17,787 bases of DNA from Methanoculleus sp. (GTDB lineage Archaea; Halobacteriota; Methanomicrobia; Methanomicrobiales; Methanoculleaceae), in NCBI GenBank assembly GCA_023230425.1, contig JALNXI010000011.1, positions 1-17,787 of the forward strand, given 5' to 3'. A program made the position numbers and the translations under genes. Below, one piece after another: positions 13,851 through 17,787 of this stretch; positions within the stretch are counted from its first letter, which is position 1; the number at the start of each line of letters is the position of its first letter. The notes below the pieces were generated by a model that made no database searches, was not told the origin of the DNA, and worked only from the letters and a program-made list of their open reading frames with translations.

Positions 13851-15053
13851 TTAGAGCAGCAGATCTATCACTGCCACGAGCGTAGCCGCACCGATCAGAT
13901 CGATCAGGCTTGTGATGACAGGGATTCCGAAGTTATCGGGATCGAGACCATACCGGAATGAAAGGCTCGCGGTGACATATGCCGCGCCGTTCACCAGTGT
14001 CATGACGACCAGACCCGCCACAAGGCTGATAGTGACCAGCATTCCAAGGCTGGGGCTGTTTAACCCCATGAGCACCGCCGCACTATGCGCGATGAGCGCC
14101 AGCAGTGGAAGCAGTATCAATGTATAGAGATAGGAAATAATAAAGTGATGCACAACGCCGCGCTCGGGAAGGAACGAGGGGTTGAGTTCACCGGTGTGCA
14201 TCCCGGTCGATAGGCGAGACCCAAGGATACCGCCTATCGATCCGAGGCCGCCCATGAATGGCGGTATCAGGACAAGAAACACAGCGAACGCCACCAGATT
14301 GTCGAGGTTGAGGGAGTAGGTCAGCCCGGCCAGCGTCCCGAGGACGCTGAGCGGGATAAGGAGGGAGAGGTTCTCCCGGACGACGGTCCCGATCCCCTCC
14401 GACCGACGCCGGGTGTAGAGGATGGCGGCGATGGCCACGACGACGACGACGGTCCCGAGTGCCAGACGGGCCAGGGGAGAGAGGAGCATGACGAAGACCG
14501 CGGAGAGCACGAGGATCGGGAGCGTGACGATATCCCCGGAGGTGGTGACGGTCGGTGCGGCGATCATGTCGAGGTCGAGGCCGTAGCGGTAACTCGCAAG
14601 CGCGATGATCACGGTGATCCCCATCACCACGAGCCCCGATATGATCCCGCTGACGACCGATATCAGTACGAGGTCGGCAATGCCCACTACGGGAAGCCCA
14701 AAAATGCGACTCGCTACGTAGGCGAAGATGCCAAGAACGAACGCTATGAGGACGGTCACCACAAACGAGGCGCGGATGTTGTCGCCGAGAACACAACCTT
14801 CCTGGAAGTCGATGGAGAACTCTCCAAGATGCATCGACGACGAGAGGCGGGATGCAAGGACTCCGGCGATGTTGCCCCGCATATCGATGATCGACGGCAG
14901 AAGCACCATCAGGCCAGGTATCAGCCCGAGGACTTCACGGACGGAACCAAGATAGATGCCTGCAACGCTCGATGCAGCGGCACTGACGAGCAGCGCGCCA
15001 AGACCGGTCAGGATCAGGCGGTTCTGGCTGTATAGGCCCTGAAACATCACCAT
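13851..15053 (-). CDS. Duplicated MgtE/SLC41-type divalent cation transporter
   Basis: About 400 residues, nearly all membrane, in two homologous halves. Each half has the MgtE-type pore-helix motif (LPSIIDMRGNIAGVLASRLS, near 53-72, and PPFMGGLGSIGGILGSRLS, near 264-282) and a second conserved segment (APTVTTSGDIVTLPILV, near 166-182, and IPVITSLIDLIGAATLV, near 378-394). The N-terminal cytoplasmic N/CBS domains of bacterial MgtE are missing, as in SLC41 and archaeal relatives. Import of Mg2+ or another divalent metal is inferred. The start is uncertain: GGAGG is followed by alternating GTG/ATG codons at 15056, 15053, 15050 and 15047. I chose ATG 15053; ATG 15047 has the better spacing. It lies 15 bases after the RNase Z stop. 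Confidence 0.87.
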   Translation of the reverse strand: MVMFQGLYSQNRLILTGLGALLVSAAASSVAGIYLGSVREVLGLIPGLMVLLPSIIDMRGNIAGVLASRLSSSMHLGEFSIDFQEGCVLGDNIRASFVVTVLIAFVLGIFAYVASRIFGLPVVGIADLVLISVVSGIISGLVVMGITVIIALASYRYGLDLDMIAAPTVTTSGDIVTLPILVLSAVFVMLLSPLARLALGTVVVVVAIAAILYTRRRSEGIGTVVRENLSLLIPLSVLGTLAGLTYSLNLDNLVAFAVFLVLIPPFMGGLGSIGGILGSRLSTGMHTGELNPSFLPERGVVHHFIISYLYTLILLPLLALIAHSAAVLMGLNSPSLGMLVTISLVAGLVVMTLVNGAAYVTASLSFRYGLDPDNFGIPVITSLIDLIGAATLVAVIDLLL

Positions 15054-15068
15054 CACCCTCCATCTCGA

Positions 15069-16022
15069 TCAGCTCCGATACGGGATCTCCAGCACCGCCA
15101 GATCGGCCGGCAGGATCACGTCTCCCTCATACTGTCGCTTCGCATCGCGTATATGGTTTACTGTACTCGTATAGCGGGAGCTTATGTGCATCAGGGCAAG
15201 CATACGGGCGTTTGAGGCCGCTGCCGCCTCTCCGGCCTCACCGGCAGTAGAGTGCAGGACCTCCCGGGCGCGGTCGCTCTCCTGATCGTCGAACGTTGCG
15301 TCGTGGATCAGGAGATCTACATCCCGGACCATCCCGGCGGCATCGGGCAGGTGCTGAATGGGCCGCGTGTCTCCGGTATAGACAATCTTCCTTCCCGGGC
15401 GCGGCTCTCCCAGCACATCGGCGGGCCGGACCTCGGTCTCGACGCCGTCGATGACGATGCGGACCACTTCACCGCGCTGCAGCCGCCCGAAGAGCGGGCC
15501 CGGCGGGATACCGAGCGCAATGGCCCGCTCGCGGTTGAACCAACCCGGTCGCTCATCCTCCTCCAGGACATAGCCAAGCCCGGGGATGCCGTGATACGTA
15601 GCAAATGCCCGGACGGTGTAGCCGTTGAAGGGCACGACCGAACCGTGCTCAAGGACATGACCGGTGACGGAGTAACCCCGGGTATGGCCGCTAATCTTCT
15701 GCACGAGATCGACAAATTCGCTGACCCAGGGCGGGCCGTAGATCGGGAGCGGATCGGTCCGTCCCATGAACCCGAGCGTCTCAACGAGCCCGAAGATGCC
15801 GAGGAAGTGGTCGGCGTGCCAGTGGGTGACGAAGATGGCGTCCACGGTAAACCCGGTCCGGGCACGCATCATCTGCTGCTGGGCGCCCTCCCCGCAGTCG
15901 AAGAGCAGGGTATCGGAGCCGCGCCGGATCAGGACGCAGGAGGGGTTGCGCTGTGGGGACGGGAGCGCTCCCGCCGTGCCGAGGAAGTGGACGTGCAGGG
16001 TCTCGCCGGCTATACGAACCAC
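15069..16022 (-). CDS. rnz: Ribonuclease Z (tRNA 3' endonuclease)
   Basis: 317 residues, the usual short RNase Z length. It cuts the 3' trailer of tRNA precursors in the cytoplasm. Key sites: VHFLGTAGALPSPQRNPSC (11-29), FDCGEGAQQQM (41-51), the metal-binding THWHADH (66-72; H67, H69, D71, H72), a conserved His in ATYHGIPGLGYVLEE, YTGDTRP (third metal Asp), HDATF and LMHISSRYT (last His). All zinc ligands expected in metallo-beta-lactamase RNase Z are present. The start is GTG 16022, inside the last codons of the preceding gene (13-base overlap), which suggests coupling; no better start is seen before the fold begins. Confidence 0.94.
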   Translation of the reverse strand: MVRIAGETLHVHFLGTAGALPSPQRNPSCVLIRRGSDTLLFDCGEGAQQQMMRARTGFTVDAIFVTHWHADHFLGIFGLVETLGFMGRTDPLPIYGPPWVSEFVDLVQKISGHTRGYSVTGHVLEHGSVVPFNGYTVRAFATYHGIPGLGYVLEEDERPGWFNRERAIALGIPPGPLFGRLQRGEVVRIVIDGVETEVRPADVLGEPRPGRKIVYTGDTRPIQHLPDAAGMVRDVDLLIHDATFDDQESDRAREVLHSTAGEAGEAAAASNARMLALMHISSRYTSTVNHIRDAKRQYEGDVILPADLAVLEIPYRS

Positions 16023-16783
16023 TTCCTGAATGCCGCAAGGCTCCGTTTTGCCTCTTCGAGCGTCCGGCCCTCGATCACGACCCGACCGGAGTAGTCGCGG
16101 GCGACGACGCGCCCGACCTTCTCCCAGGCGATGGTCCCATCACCGAGGGCGAGGTGCTCGTCCGACTGACCGTGGTTGTCGTGGATATGCAGGTGACTGA
16201 CCTCCCCGACGTGCGCAAGGAACGCATCGACCAGGCCGTTGGTGTTCGCGTGCCCGACGTCCAGTGTGATCCCGATCCCGGGAATCCCTTCGGTGAGTCC
16301 GAGGATCTCCTCGGGGTAGCGGCAGAGGAAGTCCCTGATGCTGATCATGTTCTCGACACATGCAAGGACGCCATGGTCCTCCGCGTATTTCCCGATCTCG
16401 ACGAGTGCGGTCTTCTGCATCTCCCAGACCTTCTCGGGGACGAGTTTCCCGACGGGGGATACAAACCCGGGGTGGACTGTCACCCGGTCGGTCAGGTCGG
16501 CCGCGTGGTGGATGCAGCAGCAGGTCTGGCGGATGGATTCGCGCCAGATGGGGTAGTTCAGCGACGCGAGGTTCAGGTCGCTATAGGGGGCGTGAACAGT
16601 CGCGAGAAGGCCGGTGCTCTCAAGGTTCTCCTGGACAGCGGCAAAGTTCTCGGGGTTGTCCAGGCGGTACTTCCCGTCGGCGACGATCTCCCAGCCGGTA
16701 TACCCAAGTTCCTCGATCCCGAAGACCCAGTCCCGGGATTCCCAGACTTTCGATGAGGATGAAAAATATGGAACAAGGCTCAT
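16010..16783 (-). CDS. TIM-barrel sugar isomerase / AP endonuclease 2 family protein
   Basis: 257 residues. Metal-site motifs of the xylose isomerase-like barrel are in order: VHAPY (H64), VHPG (H104), VENM (E144), TLDVGHAN (D175, H178), LHIHDNHGQSDEH (H199, H201, D202, D208, H210) and VVIEGR (E238). These match both endonuclease IV and sugar-phosphate isomerase/epimerase members. The shorter length, and the lack of the EndoIV DNA-gripping segments as far as I can judge, lean towards the isomerase-like group, so substrate and reaction stay open. The start is ATG 16783, with GGAG 8 bases upstream, overlapping the kinase-like gene by ATGA. Confidence 0.85.
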   Translation of the reverse strand: MSLVPYFSSSSKVWESRDWVFGIEELGYTGWEIVADGKYRLDNPENFAAVQENLESTGLLATVHAPYSDLNLASLNYPIWRESIRQTCCCIHHAADLTDRVTVHPGFVSPVGKLVPEKVWEMQKTALVEIGKYAEDHGVLACVENMISIRDFLCRYPEEILGLTEGIPGIGITLDVGHANTNGLVDAFLAHVGEVSHLHIHDNHGQSDEHLALGDGTIAWEKVGRVVARDYSGRVVIEGRTLEEAKRSLAAFRKWFV

Positions 16784-17328
16784 GTTATATCTCCAGGCCG
16801 GCAGAGCAGGGCGCGGACCTCTGCAGCAAACTCTTCAAGCGTGCCCTCGTTCGTGATCCGGCAGTCCGCCTGCGAGAGAGCTCGACCGAGCCCCCACCCG
16901 AGTTCCCGCTCGTCGCGGGCCCGGAGTTCTCCGGCGGTGAGAGAGTCATCGGATCGCCCCCGGTTCGCGAGCCTCCGGTAGCGCGTCTCAAACGATGAGA
17001 CGATCCCGACGAGTATGAAGTCGGGGAAGTGCTCTTTGAATGTCGCCACCTCGTAATCTCCCCTGATACCGTCCACCAGGACTACCGGAGCAGTCTCTGC
17101 CTCGATGGCCGGGATGGTGATCCGGGCGATGGCGTCCAGGCCGAGGTCCGAGCGCAACTTCCCCGACATAGCGCCGAGGTTCGCGTCCGTCGCCGGAAGC
17201 CCGGCCTCCCTCACCCGCTCCCGTATTGCATCCCCCATGACCACGACAGGAATCCCAAGGTCCCGGGCGATCCTTGATACCTCTCCTTTCCCGCTTGCCG
17301 GCATACCAACGATTCCAATGACCTTCAT
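16780..17328 (-). CDS. UPF0200 P-loop kinase-like protein
   Basis: 182 residues. GMPASGKGE (8-16) is a Walker A loop, followed by VVVMGDAIRERV (28-39) and VVLVDGIRGDYEV (about 82-94, Walker-B-like). A C-terminal region with FETRYRRLANRGRSDD resembles the LID of nucleotide kinases. The whole matches the archaeal UPF0200 family, related to dephospho-CoA and adenylate kinases. The true substrate is not established. ATG 17328 has GGAG 7 bases upstream. It is probably the first gene of the six-gene operon. A promoter is not obvious; only a weak AT stretch (GATACGATAGCATAAC) precedes it. Confidence 0.88.
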   Translation of the reverse strand: MKVIGIVGMPASGKGEVSRIARDLGIPVVVMGDAIRERVREAGLPATDANLGAMSGKLRSDLGLDAIARITIPAIEAETAPVVLVDGIRGDYEVATFKEHFPDFILVGIVSSFETRYRRLANRGRSDDSLTAGELRARDERELGWGLGRALSQADCRITNEGTLEEFAAEVRALLCRPGDIT

Positions 17329-17476
17329 CAGGTTTCTCCATCTAGTTATGCTATCGTATCCAGAACAGCAGGCCGTGCCGGCGAGAGACCGGCTGCAGAA
17401 TCCTGGCGGTGCAGGTTGCGGCGGCCGCCACAGACATCTCCATGAACGTGCGTTCCCGACGATATTATGCTTAACG

Positions 17477-17782
17477 TCACCGGAACAGTTCCTGCTCCGG
17501 ATCGTAGCCGACCTCGCCGTCCTCCCGGGTCCGTATCCGGACCTTCCGCCCGAGCGGTGCCGCTGCCGCCTCGAGTTCCTGTCGGGTCAGGGGGTCGAAT
17601 CCCTCGGCCACCCCCTGCTGGAGGACGAGGGCGAGCCCGCAGGCAGCCTCCGCGATGGACGCGAGATCGCCCTCGCGGCCCCGGAAGAGGGTGACCACGA
17701 TCTCGCAGGTCTCAAGGCTGCCTTCAGCCTTTGCCCGCCTGCAGAGGGCGAGCGACTGCTTCACCGCACTGACGGCAGCCAC
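17477..17782 (-). CDS. Small protein of unknown function (start near the window edge)
   Basis: 101 residues from a GTG five bases inside the right edge; the real start may lie beyond the window. It is an alanine- and leucine-rich helical N-terminal half (VKQSLALCRRAKAEGSLETCEIVVTLFRGREGD), then EAAAAPLGRKVRIRTREDGEVGYDPEQELFR, which looks like a short beta ending. Two Cys are close to the helices. I do not recognise the family. It precedes the UPF0200 gene by about 150 bases on the same strand, so it may or may not share its transcript. Confidence 0.6.
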   Translation of the reverse strand: MAAVSAVKQSLALCRRAKAEGSLETCEIVVTLFRGREGDLASIAEAACGLALVLQQGVAEGFDPLTRQELEAAAAPLGRKVRIRTREDGEVGYDPEQELFR

Positions 17783-17787
17783 GCCCA

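Noticed and set aside
15252..16094. A 280-codon plus-strand open frame opposite rnz
   Set aside because: Antisense shadow of RNase Z, whose zinc motifs are complete on the minus strand.

Overview
The window looks like a high-GC chromosome segment from a methanogenic archaeon, most likely order Methanomicrobiales and probably Methanoculleus or a close relative. This is inferred from recalled family resemblance, not from a search. The archaeal signs are AT-rich TATA-type boxes about 25 bases before several starts, several apparently leaderless genes, GGAGG-type ribosome sites inside operons, and archaeal families: an S1/OB/DHH RecJ-like protein, a UPF0200 P-loop kinase, a duplicated MgtE-type transporter beside a PhoU/RCK_C protein, and a sequon-rich surface protein. 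No rRNA, tRNA, CRISPR array or insertion sequence was seen.

Layout. (1) 1-1164, minus strand: a small predicted lipoprotein followed by adenine deaminase, which runs off the left edge. The deaminase has no ATG, GTG or TTG at its N-terminus and appears to start at a CTG overlapping the upstream stop. (2) 1508-2239: an orphan M48-type membrane metalloprotease, then about 650 bp of noncoding DNA with strong hairpins and an 11-G run. (3) 2893-7932, plus strand: a compact chemosensory operon of a ParA-type ATPase, a soluble receptor with four PAS modules, CheW and CheR. The middle two PAS modules are almost identical in DNA. (4) 7955-10428: small, mostly membrane or secreted proteins and a short winged-helix protein. 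Several have their own TATA boxes and look leaderless, and two inverted repeats lie upstream of the winged-helix gene. (5) 10762-17328, minus strand: a tightly packed run, in transcription order, of UPF0200 kinase-like protein, TIM-barrel isomerase/endonuclease-like protein, RNase Z, duplicated MgtE-like Mg2+ transporter, duplicated PhoU-RCK_C protein, and S1-OB-DHH protein. A small unidentified gene lies at the right edge.

How they work together. In the chemosensory unit, CheW would link the cytoplasmic receptor to a CheA kinase encoded elsewhere, CheR would methylate the receptor, and the ParA ATPase may position or partition the soluble cluster, as chemotaxis-associated ParA proteins do in some bacteria. 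In the minus-strand operon, the PhoU-RCK_C protein is probably the cytoplasmic partner of the transporter. The flanking genes are RNA or nucleic-acid enzymes that depend on divalent metals, so co-regulation with Mg2+ status is a plausible but unproven theme.
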